The notes under the pieces are model-generated. The model saw nothing but the letters and a program-made list of their open reading frames with translations. It was not told where the DNA came from and made no database searches. The position numbers and the translations under genes are program-made. 64,000 nt of DNA from Prevotella sp. UBA2456 (GTDB lineage: Bacteria > Bacteroidota > Bacteroidia > Bacteroidales > Bacteroidaceae), in NCBI GenBank assembly GCA_002342415.1, contig DDPY01000031.1, forward strand, positions 6,726 to 70,725, in the 5' to 3' direction. Shown one piece after another: positions 46,640 to 55,876 of this stretch (position 1 is the first letter of the stretch; each line of letters opens with the position of its first letter).

Positions 46640-47482
46640 TTATTTTACCTTTGACTCCATAGGATTGCGCAGTCCCTTAAAGCCCGAGAGATAGCACTTG
46701 GCAGAACCGAAGCTGAGGAACAGGTCAAGGCGCACGGGCATGTGGTTCTTGTCATCGGTGATGTAGAAGCGGATAAGCTCGTGGTTCTTTCCGTTCTCGC
46801 GCTCGATGAACGAGAAGGTGAGACAGCGGTACTTGTCGTTGTTGTTCTTCATCTTCAGGGTGGTCTTACCCGTGTACTTCAGCCAGGAATTGCTAAGGCT
46901 GCGGGCATCGCTGATAGGCATGGGGATATTCTCGCCAACCTTCAAGGTCTCGACATTGAAGTTGCGGGCACGCAGGAAGATGCTCATCATGTCGTAGATG
47001 CAGTCCTTATACTCCGCATCCTTCCAGTGCACCTCGCCGTCGTGGTCGATGCGGTGCATACGGAGGTGGCAGTTCTGGTTGGGATAGGTGTACCACAGCT
47101 CGTCTACATAGTAGCGGTCACCTTCACGGGCTCCCTTGCGGAAGTAGAGGGGTGCCAGGTCGAGGTCGGTATAGCACAGCAGGGTGTCGCGCATCATGAA
47201 CACATTGTCCAGCTGGCTGTTGCCGCGCGTAATGAGGCTGCTGCGGTAGCACTTCTGCCCCTGGTACTTCGACTGTACGGTGGACATGGAGGCGGTGCCT
47301 ACCTTCACCCATACGAACTTCCAGTTGAAATAGAGGTCGTAGCTGAGGAACTCGCCCGACTTGAAGGCAGTATTCTCAATGCCACACTGGGCTGATGCTC
47401 CTAAGGGCATAAGGGCCAAGAGGCAGAGGGGTAACACACGCATTACCATCTTGCGGAACCATGAATGATTTGTATTTCTCAT
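46640..47482 (-). CDS. DUF3108-containing secreted protein
   Basis: A 280-residue protein with a signal peptide (MRVLPLCLLALMPLGASA from the second in-frame Met; the annotated ATG is 13 codons further upstream). The DUF3108 pattern is seen: FKSGEFLSYDLYFNWKFVWV, the central YYVDELWYTYP and YDMMSIFLRARNF, then MPVRLDLFLSFGSAKCYL. It is likely periplasmic; function is unknown. It follows an Ig-like lipoprotein gene by 22 bases. Confidence 0.85.
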   Translation of the reverse strand: MRNTNHSWFRKMVMRVLPLCLLALMPLGASAQCGIENTAFKSGEFLSYDLYFNWKFVWVKVGTASMSTVQSKYQGQKCYRSSLITRGNSQLDNVFMMRDTLLCYTDLDLAPLYFRKGAREGDRYYVDELWYTYPNQNCHLRMHRIDHDGEVHWKDAEYKDCIYDMMSIFLRARNFNVETLKVGENIPMPISDARSLSNSWLKYTGKTTLKMKNNNDKYRCLTFSFIERENGKNHELIRFYITDDKNHMPVRLDLFLSFGSAKCYLSGFKGLRNPMESKVK

Positions 47483-47504
47483 ATTGAATATTTGTTTTCT
47501 ATAG

Positions 47505-49448
47505 TTACTTTACCATTTGTTTCTTTACATATTCGATGCCCAGCTGGCGCGCCCGCTCGGCATTGCGGTTCTGGAGCTTCTTCTTCTCCTTGTCGGGCTT
47601 CTGCTTGACCAGCTCACCGGGCTTCTGCTGGTTGCGGGGCTTCTCGGTGAGATTCCAGCTAAGCGTCACATCAAACTTCTCCTTACACTCTATCTCGCGA
47701 GGATAATAGTAGACATCCTCGGGCTGAAGGTCGGCCTCATAGTTGCCCGTATCCCAGACACCATTGCCGTTACGGTCGACATAGGCGCGAACATAGTAGG
47801 TGCCGGGGGTGACATAGAAGAACTCGGCCGTACGGCTGCGGCCTGCCTTTGTCTGCATGAGCACCTTGTCACTCTTGTCAACCAGCATGACTACAATGTT
47901 GGTATCGGCCACTCCGCTGAGCTGGAACTCGAGGGTGGCAAAGTCGTCGAGCGACTTGACCTTGATGCCCTGCTTATAGGAAGCCGAGGAGAGGCCATAG
48001 ATGTCGGTAAAGGCCAGTGTGTCTATCTCTAAGCTATACTCGCGTTCAGGATACCAGTCGGCCATGAGCTGGTATTGCCGCAGCTTACCCTTGACGGGCT
48101 CGAAGGTGAACGGTGCCCTATACCATAGTGTATCAATCTTGGAATAGAGATGGATAGCTGCCGTATCGAGATGCTGCAAGGGGGCAGGCATCTCGATGGT
48201 GACAATGCTGTTGGGGGCCATCGCACTGGGTATCTTATAGGTCGGCTCAAGGGGCTTGACAGGATAGATGCTGTCGTAAGGCTCCTCGCGCTTTTTCTTC
48301 TTCTCCTGCTCCTTCTGCCACTCCTCGAAGGCTTTCTGCTTCTCCTTCAGCCGCTTGGCATAGGGTGTCTTGGCTACCATCTCAAGGGTATCGGTCTGGC
48401 TCACCAGCCGTCCGGTGCTGTCGGTCATAAGATACTCCATAGAGAGCGAGAGCGTGTCGGTATTGACCAGAGTGGTATCGCGGAGCCAATAGATGAGGGT
48501 GTCCTTCTTCTCGGAAGGCTCCAGCACGAAGGCTGAGTCGGCATTGAAGTTCAGGCCGCGCAGCACGGGCAGCGTGTCGTTGCCATAGCTGAAGTAGACA
48601 CCTATCCTGTCGGGCTCCTGGCGCTCGGTCTTCAGCAGATAGCGCTCAGTCTGCACCTCGTTGAAGGCCATCAGCACCACATCATCGGGATAGAAATGGG
48701 TGAACGGCACCCTTACGATGTTATCAATGCGCAAGGAGTCGCGCCAGATGGTGTCCTGACGGATGTCCGGTCCTGCCGTAGGCTTGAAGGTCTGATGCGT
48801 GAAAGCAATCATCTCGCTCTTCTGGCTGAAGCGATAGTCGCCGTCCATATCCTGCAGGGCATAGACTCGGTACTCGCCAGGGGCCACACCCTTGATGACG
48901 AAATGTCCCGACCCGTCAGTGCGCCCGATACGTATCATGGGCTCCTTCTGGAAAGCAGAGTCGGCCAGATTGCTGTACAGTCCGACGGAGATACCCTTGA
49001 TGGGCTCCAGGTTCTGGGCATCGATGACATTGCCTGCCACCTCGAAGGTGTCGATCTTCTCGCCTGTGGAGAAGACGAAGGCATAGTTGCCCATCGGGTT
49101 GCCCTCATTGTTGTCGGAGATGGCATTGCTGAAGTCGATGGTATAGGTGCTGTTGGGCTTCAGCGTGTCTTGCAGCTCCACGACAATCTTCTTGTTGACA
49201 ACCTTGATTTCGGGCACCTCCAGCTGGGGGGGAGACACCATGACATTCTCCGAAGGATTGTCGAGCTTGATGTATTCGTCGAAGTAGATGGTAATCTTCT
49301 TGGTGGTGACATTGGTATCCCGCTCTGCCGGTACGGAGCCGATGACACGGGGCGGGTCGTCATCGAACCAGCCGCCATCGGGTGTTCCCATTCGCGCACA
49401 CGACATAAAGGCGCAGAGAGCTATCAGGATATAGAGCAGTTTTCTCAT
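47505..49448 (-). CDS. Ig-like domain lipoprotein
   Basis: A 647-residue lipoprotein: MRKLLYILIALCAFMSCARMG with lipobox Cys near residue 17. An SbsA/Big_5 Ig-like domain follows (DPPRVIGSVPAERDTNVTTK, IYFDEYIKL, LKPNSTYTIDF, FSTGEKIDTFEVAG), then a carboxypeptidase-regulatory-like beta-domain (GTVIDAQNLEPIKGISVGLY-type), a long beta-rich middle and a charged coiled region (EKQKAFEEWQKEQEKKKK). It is likely anchored on the outer membrane. The start ATG overlaps the GH3 stop (ATGA). Members are common in Bacteroidetes but uncharacterised. Confidence 0.85.
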   Translation of the reverse strand: MRKLLYILIALCAFMSCARMGTPDGGWFDDDPPRVIGSVPAERDTNVTTKKITIYFDEYIKLDNPSENVMVSPPQLEVPEIKVVNKKIVVELQDTLKPNSTYTIDFSNAISDNNEGNPMGNYAFVFSTGEKIDTFEVAGNVIDAQNLEPIKGISVGLYSNLADSAFQKEPMIRIGRTDGSGHFVIKGVAPGEYRVYALQDMDGDYRFSQKSEMIAFTHQTFKPTAGPDIRQDTIWRDSLRIDNIVRVPFTHFYPDDVVLMAFNEVQTERYLLKTERQEPDRIGVYFSYGNDTLPVLRGLNFNADSAFVLEPSEKKDTLIYWLRDTTLVNTDTLSLSMEYLMTDSTGRLVSQTDTLEMVAKTPYAKRLKEKQKAFEEWQKEQEKKKKREEPYDSIYPVKPLEPTYKIPSAMAPNSIVTIEMPAPLQHLDTAAIHLYSKIDTLWYRAPFTFEPVKGKLRQYQLMADWYPEREYSLEIDTLAFTDIYGLSSASYKQGIKVKSLDDFATLEFQLSGVADTNIVVMLVDKSDKVLMQTKAGRSRTAEFFYVTPGTYYVRAYVDRNGNGVWDTGNYEADLQPEDVYYYPREIECKEKFDVTLSWNLTEKPRNQQKPGELVKQKPDKEKKKLQNRNAERARQLGIEYVKKQMVK

Positions 49449-50938
49449 TTATTCAGTCTTAACAGTTGATCAATGTGCTCACGCGTATTACTGAGTCGCG
49501 GCACCTTGTTCTGACCACCTAACTTTCCGCGCAGCTTCAGCCAGTCATTGAACAGTCCCGTCTTGGCCTTGACAATCTCCAAAGGCTGCAAGGTGATGTC
49601 CTTGTATCGCTTGGCCTCGTAGTCGCTGTTCAGCTGCTGCAGCTTCTGGTCGAGCAGCTGGGCAAACACCTTCATGTCCTGCGGCTCGCGCGAGAACTCG
49701 ATGAGCCACTGGTGGCGGCACTTGGCCTGGGCATCCATGAAGACGGGTGCAGCGGTGTATTCCAGCACCTCGGCACCAGTCTGCTCGCAGGCATAGGCCA
49801 GCCCCTGCTCTGCATTGTCGACTATCAGCTCCTCGCCAAAGGCATTGATGAAGCTCTTGGTGCGTCCGGAGATGACAAACTTATAGGGGTTGGTGGAAGT
49901 GAAGCGCACGGTGTCGCCAATCATATACCGCCACAAGCCACAGGAGGTGGAGATAATCATGGCATAGTTCTTGTCCTTCTCTACTCCCCAGAGCGGCACA
50001 ATCTCACCGCCATCCATCGGCTGGAACTCGTAGAACACCCCATAGTCGAGCATCAGCAGCATCGACTTGTCGGCAGGGTCGTCCTGCAAGCCGAAGAAGC
50101 CCTCGCTGGCATTATAGGTCTCCATATAGTGCATGTTGGGCGAGGTGATAAGCTGCTCATACTGCTTACGATAGGGCGTGAAGGCCACACCTCCGTGGAA
50201 GAACACCTCAAGGTTGGGCCATACTTCCTCCAAATGGCTCTTGCCCGTTATCTCCATCATGCAGTTGAGCACGGAGAGCATCCATGAGGGCACACCGCTG
50301 ATGTTGGTCACATTCTTGTCCATTGCCTCGCGGGCTATACGCTCACGCTTGACCTCGAAGTCGGAGAGCAGGGCTGTCTGCTTCTTGGGCACTCGCACGA
50401 GGTTGGCCAGCGGATTGATGTTCTCTATCAGGATGGCCGAGAGGTCGCCGACGAGCGACCCCGACACATTGTAGTTAGGAGAGTGGCTGCCTCCTAATAT
50501 CAGTGCCCGCCCGTCGAAAAGGCGCGACTGGGGATTGTTCCTCAGATAGAGTGCCACCGAGTCGAAGCCTCCGGCATAGTGAATCTTCTGCAAGCCCTCG
50601 CTGCTGACGGGAATGAACTTCGACTTGTCGTTGGTGGTACCGCTCGACTTGGCATACCACTTCACCCTTCCGGGCCACAGCACATCGCTCTCGCCATGCC
50701 GCATGCGGTCTATCTGGCCTTTCAACTCCTCATAGGTGTTGACGGCATTGAACTTGACGAAATCCTCGTAGCCCTTGGTGGTGGCAAAACCGTGCTCACG
50801 ACCATACTCCGTGCTCCTGGCCTCACTCAGCAGATGGGTCAACACCTGCCGTTGCAGCAGTTCGCCACCTGTCTGGTGCTTCTCCAATTCCCGCATGCGG
50901 GGAGTGAATATATGTCTGACTAAACTTGTTATGTTCAT
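49445..50938 (-). CDS. GH3 auxin-responsive family acyl-adenylating enzyme (full length)
   Basis: A 497-residue GH3-family protein (start MNITSLVRHIF; an ATG 15 bases further up is possible). It retains the phosphate-binding motif WYAKSSGTTNDKSKFIP, the middle YMETYNASEGFFGLQDD, LWRYMIGDTVRF, and the C-terminal lid VISGRTKSFINAFGEEL. Plant members join amino acids to jasmonate or auxin via adenylates; the substrates of Bacteroidetes members are unknown. First gene of a run of envelope genes with a -7 box at 50962. Compare the shortened relative at 33909-35099. Confidence 0.85.
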   Translation of the reverse strand: MNITSLVRHIFTPRMRELEKHQTGGELLQRQVLTHLLSEARSTEYGREHGFATTKGYEDFVKFNAVNTYEELKGQIDRMRHGESDVLWPGRVKWYAKSSGTTNDKSKFIPVSSEGLQKIHYAGGFDSVALYLRNNPQSRLFDGRALILGGSHSPNYNVSGSLVGDLSAILIENINPLANLVRVPKKQTALLSDFEVKRERIAREAMDKNVTNISGVPSWMLSVLNCMMEITGKSHLEEVWPNLEVFFHGGVAFTPYRKQYEQLITSPNMHYMETYNASEGFFGLQDDPADKSMLLMLDYGVFYEFQPMDGGEIVPLWGVEKDKNYAMIISTSCGLWRYMIGDTVRFTSTNPYKFVISGRTKSFINAFGEELIVDNAEQGLAYACEQTGAEVLEYTAAPVFMDAQAKCRHQWLIEFSREPQDMKVFAQLLDQKLQQLNSDYEAKRYKDITLQPLEIVKAKTGLFNDWLKLRGKLGGQNKVPRLSNTREHIDQLLRLNK

Positions 50939-50961
50939 CTCTTTGCATTTCAACTAAGGTG

Positions 50962-50969
50962 CAAAGATA
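50962..50969 (-). promoter_or_regulatory. -7 box of the GH3-lipoprotein operon
   Basis: TATCTTTG on the minus strand, 23 bases upstream of the chosen ATG. Confidence 0.55.
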
Positions 50970-51015
50970 AACATAAACTTTCGGATAGACCTTATTTTTA
51001 CTATTTTTAATAGTA

Positions 51016-51051
51016 ATTCCGCCTAACTTTGTTCAAAAAATCAGGCGGAAT
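51016..51051 (-). terminator. Hairpin after rnc
   Basis: 9-bp stem ATTCCGCCT/AGGCGGAAT around an 18-base loop, immediately after the rnc stop in the direction of transcription. The T-tract is weak, so it may be a partial terminator. Confidence 0.65.
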
Positions 51052-51056
51052 CACGA

Positions 51057-52094
51057 TTATTTCTCTGTTTCGCTGAATGCAGCAGCCTCAGCTTCGGCTA
51101 TGATTTCCTCTCGGGTACGCTCACGAGGGGTAGCGGTGATGTCGTCGAGTGTCAGCTCGTCATCCAGCTCTTCGGCATGCTTCGCAGGGGCTAAGGCACG
51201 CTTCGCAGGGGCAGCGGCAACATCCGGGGAGGCAGGCTCCTTGGGATGCTCGATGATGAAGTCCTGCTGCTCCTTCTCCAGGTCGGGCACACACATGACA
51301 GGCTCTTCCTCCATCTTGGTGCGATTGCCTTTGGCTGCAAAGACGGCATCAATGAACTGGGGTTCGCGGCGAAGGCGCAGCAGCGTCTCCTTGGAGGCTT
51401 GCTGATGGCTCTCCTTCTTAGAATAGCCCTTTCCCGTGCACCCTTCTATACCCTCGATCAGCACCGTTGTGGTGAAGACAGGACTGCCCGTCTTCTCTTC
51501 TTTGGCCTGACTCTCGCGGAACTCTATCTTGACGCGGTTCTTCTGGCTCCACTCCAACAGCTTCGACTTGAAGTTCACCTCCTTATAGGCCACCTTGTCA
51601 ATATTGATAACCTGTGCCAGGATGCGCTTCTCCATAAACCGCATACAGGCATGATAGCCTCTGTCCAGATAGATGGCACCCACCAATGCCTCAAAGGCAT
51701 TGCCGTTCATATAGCTGTTGTGGGAAGTGCTATGGTCGGACGACTTGATGAGCTGCTGGATTCCCATCTCCTGAGCCAGCTTGCCCAACGTGTTGCGGCT
51801 GACCAGCTTGGAGCGGGTGTTGGTGAGGAAACCCTCGCGCTTGCCAGGGAAGTGGCGAAAGACAATATCGCCTACTACGGCATCGAGGATGGCATCACCC
51901 AGAAACTCCAGCCGCTCGTTGTTGAGGGGCCTCCCCTTCTCGTTGCGCCTTCCCATGCTCTTATGCAGCAGGGCCTGCTTGTAGAGGCTGATGTCGCGGG
52001 GATAGAATCCAAGAATGTCGTAAAGGGCAGAAAAAAGCTCCTTCTCCTTGCGGAAAGGGAGCTTTAGAATATCTATGAGGTCGTTAATCCACAT
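51057..52094 (-). CDS. rnc: Ribonuclease III with C-terminal extension
   Basis: A 345-residue RNase III. Catalytic signature ERLEFLGDAILDAVVGD and the second metal site VGAIYLDRGY; a dsRNA-binding domain follows at about 180-248 (LLEWSQKNRVKIEF, GYSKKESHQQASKETLL). The last 90 residues are an acidic, Ala-rich, low-complexity tail not present in E. coli RNase III. It cuts double-stranded RNA in rRNA processing and mRNA decay. It overlaps the fabF 3-prime end by 11 bases, the usual acpP-fabF-rnc order of Bacteroidetes. Confidence 0.95.
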   Translation of the reverse strand: MWINDLIDILKLPFRKEKELFSALYDILGFYPRDISLYKQALLHKSMGRRNEKGRPLNNERLEFLGDAILDAVVGDIVFRHFPGKREGFLTNTRSKLVSRNTLGKLAQEMGIQQLIKSSDHSTSHNSYMNGNAFEALVGAIYLDRGYHACMRFMEKRILAQVINIDKVAYKEVNFKSKLLEWSQKNRVKIEFRESQAKEEKTGSPVFTTTVLIEGIEGCTGKGYSKKESHQQASKETLLRLRREPQFIDAVFAAKGNRTKMEEEPVMCVPDLEKEQQDFIIEHPKEPASPDVAAAPAKRALAPAKHAEELDDELTLDDITATPRERTREEIIAEAEAAAFSETEK

Positions 52095-53346
52095 ACTTAC
52101 GGAAAACTACGCAAGCGTTATGACCACCGAATCCAAAGGTATTGCTCAGACCAGCACGAACCTCACGCTTCTGGGCCTTGTTGAAGGTGAAGTTGAGGTT
52201 GTAGTCAATCTCCTCGTCCTTGTCATCCTCCTCGTGGTTGATGGTGGGAGGAATGATGTCGTTCTTGACAGCCAGCACGGTGGCCATCGCCTCTACGGCT
52301 CCGGCAGCTCCCAGCAGGTGACCCGTCATCGACTTGGTGCTGGAGATGTTCAGCTTGTAGGCTGCATCACCAAAGACATCCTTGATGGCCTTCGCCTCAG
52401 AGATGTCACCCACGTGGGTGGAGGTACCATGCACATTGATATAGTCGATATCCTCAGGCTTCATGCCGGCATCCTCGAGTGCGTTCAGCATCACGAGCTT
52501 GGCACCTAAGCCCTCGGGGTGAGAGGCAGTGATGTGATGAGCATCGGCACTCATGCCTGCACCTACCATCTCGGCATAGATCTTGGCACCACGGGCCTTG
52601 GCATGCTCCAGCTCCTCGAGAATCAGACAACCTGCACCCTCACCCATGACGAATCCATCGCGCGAGGCACTGAACGGGCGGCTGGCCTTCTCGGGCTCGT
52701 CGTTACGGGTAGACAGGGCCTTCATGGCATTGAAGCCACCTACACCCGTCTCGCAGACAGCAGCCTCAGCACCACCGGCAACGATGACATTGGCCTTGCC
52801 TAAACGAATCAGGTTGAAAGCATCGGCCAGCGCATTCGATGACGAGGCACAGGCTGAAGCCGTGATATAGTTGGGACCATGGAAGCCATACATGATGGAA
52901 ATCTGACCGGCAGCAATGTCGGCAATCATCTTCGGGATGAAGAAAGGATTGAACTTGGGTCCGTCGTCACGATTGGCACCATAGTAGGTGACTTCCTCCT
53001 CGAAAGTCTTGATACCGCCAATACCTACACCATAGACTACACCGATGCGGTTCTTGTCTTCCTGCTCCAGGTCCATAGCACTGTCCTGAACGGCCTGCAT
53101 GGCTGCAATAATGGCCAACTGGGTATAACGGTCCATCTTTCGTGCTTCCTTACGGTCGATATAGGCATTGATATCCAGATTCTTCACCTCGCAGGCAAAC
53201 TGCGTCTTGAACTTAGAAGCATCGAAAAGGGTAATAGGCGCAGCACCGCTCTTGCCTGCCAGCATAGCCTCCCAAGTCTCCTCAGGATTGTTGCCCAGGG
53301 GCGTAACGGCACCTAAACCTGTTACTACTACTCTTTTTAATTCCAT
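52084..53346 (-). CDS. fabF: Beta-ketoacyl-ACP synthase II
   Basis: A 420-residue condensing enzyme with the full set of active-site motifs: Cys in ITASACASSSNAL, first His in VHGTSTHVGD, second His in SMTGHLLGAAG, and the C-terminal NTFGFGGHNAC. It elongates acyl-ACP in fatty acid synthesis, using the acyl carrier encoded just upstream. Confidence 0.97.
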   Translation of the reverse strand: MELKRVVVTGLGAVTPLGNNPEETWEAMLAGKSGAAPITLFDASKFKTQFACEVKNLDINAYIDRKEARKMDRYTQLAIIAAMQAVQDSAMDLEQEDKNRIGVVYGVGIGGIKTFEEEVTYYGANRDDGPKFNPFFIPKMIADIAAGQISIMYGFHGPNYITASACASSSNALADAFNLIRLGKANVIVAGGAEAAVCETGVGGFNAMKALSTRNDEPEKASRPFSASRDGFVMGEGAGCLILEELEHAKARGAKIYAEMVGAGMSADAHHITASHPEGLGAKLVMLNALEDAGMKPEDIDYINVHGTSTHVGDISEAKAIKDVFGDAAYKLNISSTKSMTGHLLGAAGAVEAMATVLAVKNDIIPPTINHEEDDKDEEIDYNLNFTFNKAQKREVRAGLSNTFGFGGHNACVVFRKYVD

Positions 53347-53388
53347 ATTTTTATTATTGTTTGCATTAGCCCCTATGTTAGTGTGGTT

Positions 53389-53459
53389 GGGGGCCTGAAC
53401 AGGCCCTGAGTGATACAGGAATACACTTGTTCAGACCCCCATCCCCCTAACTTAGGGGG
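53389..53459. repeat. Two hairpins between acpP and fabF
   Basis: First: GGGGGCCTGAACA (53389-53401) pairs with TGTTCAGACCCCC (53428-53440) across 26 bases. Second: CCCCCTAACTTAGGGGG (53443-53459), the same type as the terminator at 7509. They may reduce fabF transcription relative to acpP. Confidence 0.75.
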
Positions 53460-53476
53460 CTAAGTAAGCATATTAT

Positions 53477-53713
53477 TTATTTTGCGTTCTCCTCGATGTA
53501 AGCGATAGCATCGCCAACAGTACCAATCTTCTCAGCCTTGTCGTCGGGGATAGAAATACCGAACTCCTTCTCAAACTCCATGATGAGCTCAACGGTATCC
53601 AGTGAGTCAGCACCCAGGTCGTTAGTAAAACTTGCCTCGGGCTTCACTTCTGCTTCATCAACACCGAGCTTGTCTACGATAATAGCCTTTACTTTGCTTT
53701 CAATTTCTGACAT
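53477..53713 (-). CDS. acpP: Acyl carrier protein
   Basis: A 78-residue carrier with the phosphopantetheine Ser in DLGADSLDTVEL, start MSEIESKVKAIIVDKLG and the end KIGTVGDAIAYIEENAK. The longer frame upstream (19 codons) has no ACP sequence. A -7-like TTACTTTG lies about 80 bases upstream. It carries acyl chains for fatty acid and lipid synthesis. Confidence 0.97.
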   Translation of the reverse strand: MSEIESKVKAIIVDKLGVDEAEVKPEASFTNDLGADSLDTVELIMEFEKEFGISIPDDKAEKIGTVGDAIAYIEENAK

Positions 53714-53907
53714 AATTTTCTTCTTTAAAATGTTAATAATTGATTTCTCTTTTTTATGATGCCAACCCAAAAATGCGGCTTAGCGGGTGCAAAGTAACAC
53801 ATTTTTATGGAATTACGCAAATTTTTTGAAGAAAAAAGCACTTGTTTTTGCACAACACCCCATAAACTGTGCAATTTTTAAACGCGGAAGATGTCATTTT
53901 GACACTT

Positions 53908-54912
53908 TTACTTGTCAAAATACTCTCGCCGAAGCGGATATTCATTCCGTAATTTTTCGAAATTCTGAGGGGCCGACTTTAACTTCCGACTGTCGTTCAG
54001 AGGATTATACAACTCCAGCGGATTTCCCGTATAGACAAATCCGGCGGGCAGTGATGGAGCTGTCACCACTCCGGGATGAGGCAGAGAGAAATGGCGGCAC
54101 AAAGCTTCAATCACCATATTGTCGGCATTCACCTTACCATCGGCCGAATAGCCTGCTATATGCGGAGTACCGATAAAGACGTGCTGAAGCAGTGCGAGGT
54201 TCAACTGCGGCTCCCCCTCCCATACATCAATCACGGCATCGCGCACACGACCACTGTCTAAGGCATGAAGCAAAGACGCGTTGTCGACCACCTCACCCCG
54301 ACTGGTGTTTATTATATAAGGTACGCGAGCGAGCCGATGGAAGAATGCCTCATCGGCCAGATGGTAGGTAGCATACTGCCCCACCCTGCTCAGCGGAACA
54401 TGGAAGGTAATCACATCCGCCTCGCGCTCAATGACATCGAGCGACACGAAATCGGGTTGCCCCAACAGGGGGTCGCACACTAACACATGCATGCCCAGGC
54501 GCTCAGCCACAGCCTTCACCTTCGAACCTACATGTCCGCAACCCACGATACCGATGGTCGATTCACTTAGGCGGAGACCTTTCTGCTGCTCCAGCAAGAG
54601 CAGCGAGCATTCCACATACTGTGCCACCGAACCGGAGTTGCATCCGGGACAATTGGTCCAGCGGATGCCTGTCCGCTCCAGATAGCCAGTATCTATATGG
54701 TCGAAACCAATAGTAGCCGTTGCCACTAACTGAACCTTGGAACCACCCAGCAGCTGTTCATCACAGCGGGTACGCGTGCGCACTATCAGCGCATCAGCAT
54801 CCTTCACGTCCTCAGCCCTGATGTCAGCACCGCGCAGGCTCACCACCTCGTCAGCCAGCAAGGCCAGCTTCTCACGGATATAGGGTATCTTGTCGTCTAC
54901 TACTATCTTCAT
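53908..54912 (-). CDS. pdxB: 4-phosphoerythronate dehydrogenase
   Basis: A 334-residue D-2-hydroxyacid dehydrogenase for the second step of pyridoxal-phosphate synthesis. Start MKIVVDDKIPYIREKL, the NAD motif GIVGCGHVGSKVKAVAERL, the catalytic Arg region IINTSRGEVVDN, the Glu in VWEGEPQLN and the His in GTPHIAGYSADGK. I use the ATG at 54910-54912; it overlaps the dipeptidase stop (ATGA). A serA-type relative is unlikely, since the C-terminal PdxB-like dimerisation stretch is present. Confidence 0.88.
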   Translation of the reverse strand: MKIVVDDKIPYIREKLALLADEVVSLRGADIRAEDVKDADALIVRTRTRCDEQLLGGSKVQLVATATIGFDHIDTGYLERTGIRWTNCPGCNSGSVAQYVECSLLLLEQQKGLRLSESTIGIVGCGHVGSKVKAVAERLGMHVLVCDPLLGQPDFVSLDVIEREADVITFHVPLSRVGQYATYHLADEAFFHRLARVPYIINTSRGEVVDNASLLHALDSGRVRDAVIDVWEGEPQLNLALLQHVFIGTPHIAGYSADGKVNADNMVIEALCRHFSLPHPGVVTAPSLPAGFVYTGNPLELYNPLNDSRKLKSAPQNFEKLRNEYPLRREYFDK

Positions 54913-55721
54913 TTCGATGCAGCACCTCCCAACTGCTTGACGGGAAAGGTGAAATAGGTATTGGGGAAGGGCTCGTCCTTCAGTGTGAAGTGCCACCACT
55001 CGCTGTCGAGAGCCTTGAAACCGTGGGCAAGCATCGCCTTGCGCAGAATCATGCGGTTCTTGAACTGCTCGGCAGTGATGCTGCGCTTGGGCTCGGCAGG
55101 ACTCTTCGAGTTGTCGCCCGTATATTCGCCCGTCTCGGGATTACCGCAGAAGTCTGGGTGACTCTCAGGACCGAACCAGTCGAAGGTGCCGCCCATGTCG
55201 AGTTCCTTCTCCGTCTTCATGTCAAAAAGAGTCAGGTCAACCGTAGAGCCTCGAGTATGACCGCTCCTCTCGTAGATGTACTCCTGCTCAAAGAGCACGC
55301 TCTTGTCGAGGTCGGGATAGAAGTAGCTCTTCATCCTGGTATCGTTGATATCCTGTGCCCAGCGCACAAAGTGGTCGACACCCTTTTGCGGGCGGTAGGC
55401 ATCATATATCTTCAGCCGATAGCCTTGCGACATCACGTCATCACTCACCTCCTTCAGTGCCTTGGCAGCCTGCTTGGTCAGCAGAGCCGTCGGCTGCTCA
55501 TAGCCGTCGATGCGAGTGCCCACGAAGTTATACGTACCATAGTAGCGTATCTCCAGAATAGCATCTGGCACAGCATCTGTCAAAGTCACAAACTGGCTGC
55601 TGTCATCGGTCGGACTGACCACCGCGGATTTATCGTCCTCACTGCTAAAGCAGGTCACTACACATGCACCACAAACAATGACAAGGATGACTGAAAGCAT
55701 CCATAGCTTCATCTTTTTCAT
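54909..55721 (-). CDS. D-Ala-D-Ala dipeptidase (VanX/DdpX type, M15D), lipoprotein-like
   Basis: A 270-residue zinc peptidase. N-terminal hydrophobic stretch (LWMLSVILVIVCGACVVTCF) with Cys residues that could make it a lipoprotein. Zinc and catalytic residues: His and Asp in SGHTRGSTVDLTL, Glu and His in DSEWWHFTL, Arg in YDAYRPQKG. It hydrolyses D-Ala-D-Ala or related D,D-dipeptides. In non-resistant bacteria it serves in cell-wall turnover. Coupled to pdxB by ATGA; a -7 box lies 46 bases upstream. Confidence 0.88.
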   Translation of the reverse strand: MKKMKLWMLSVILVIVCGACVVTCFSSEDDKSAVVSPTDDSSQFVTLTDAVPDAILEIRYYGTYNFVGTRIDGYEQPTALLTKQAAKALKEVSDDVMSQGYRLKIYDAYRPQKGVDHFVRWAQDINDTRMKSYFYPDLDKSVLFEQEYIYERSGHTRGSTVDLTLFDMKTEKELDMGGTFDWFGPESHPDFCGNPETGEYTGDNSKSPAEPKRSITAEQFKNRMILRKAMLAHGFKALDSEWWHFTLKDEPFPNTYFTFPVKQLGGAASK

Positions 55722-55766
55722 TTTCTAAATCTCAGTCTAAAGAACGAACTATTACATTTTACGGTG

Positions 55767-55774
55767 CAAAGGTA
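55767..55774 (-). promoter_or_regulatory. -7 box of dipeptidase-pdxB
   Basis: TACCTTTG on the minus strand, with CTTG 20 bases upstream (55795-55798), a weak -33. Confidence 0.6.
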
Positions 55775-55876
55775 CTAAATTTAATTTTTTATAGCAAGAA
55801 AAATCACGAAATTCACCACACCCCGCAGTATCCTCAATGGCCCTAATAGGTGCCAAAGCATTTTTAAGTTTATACA

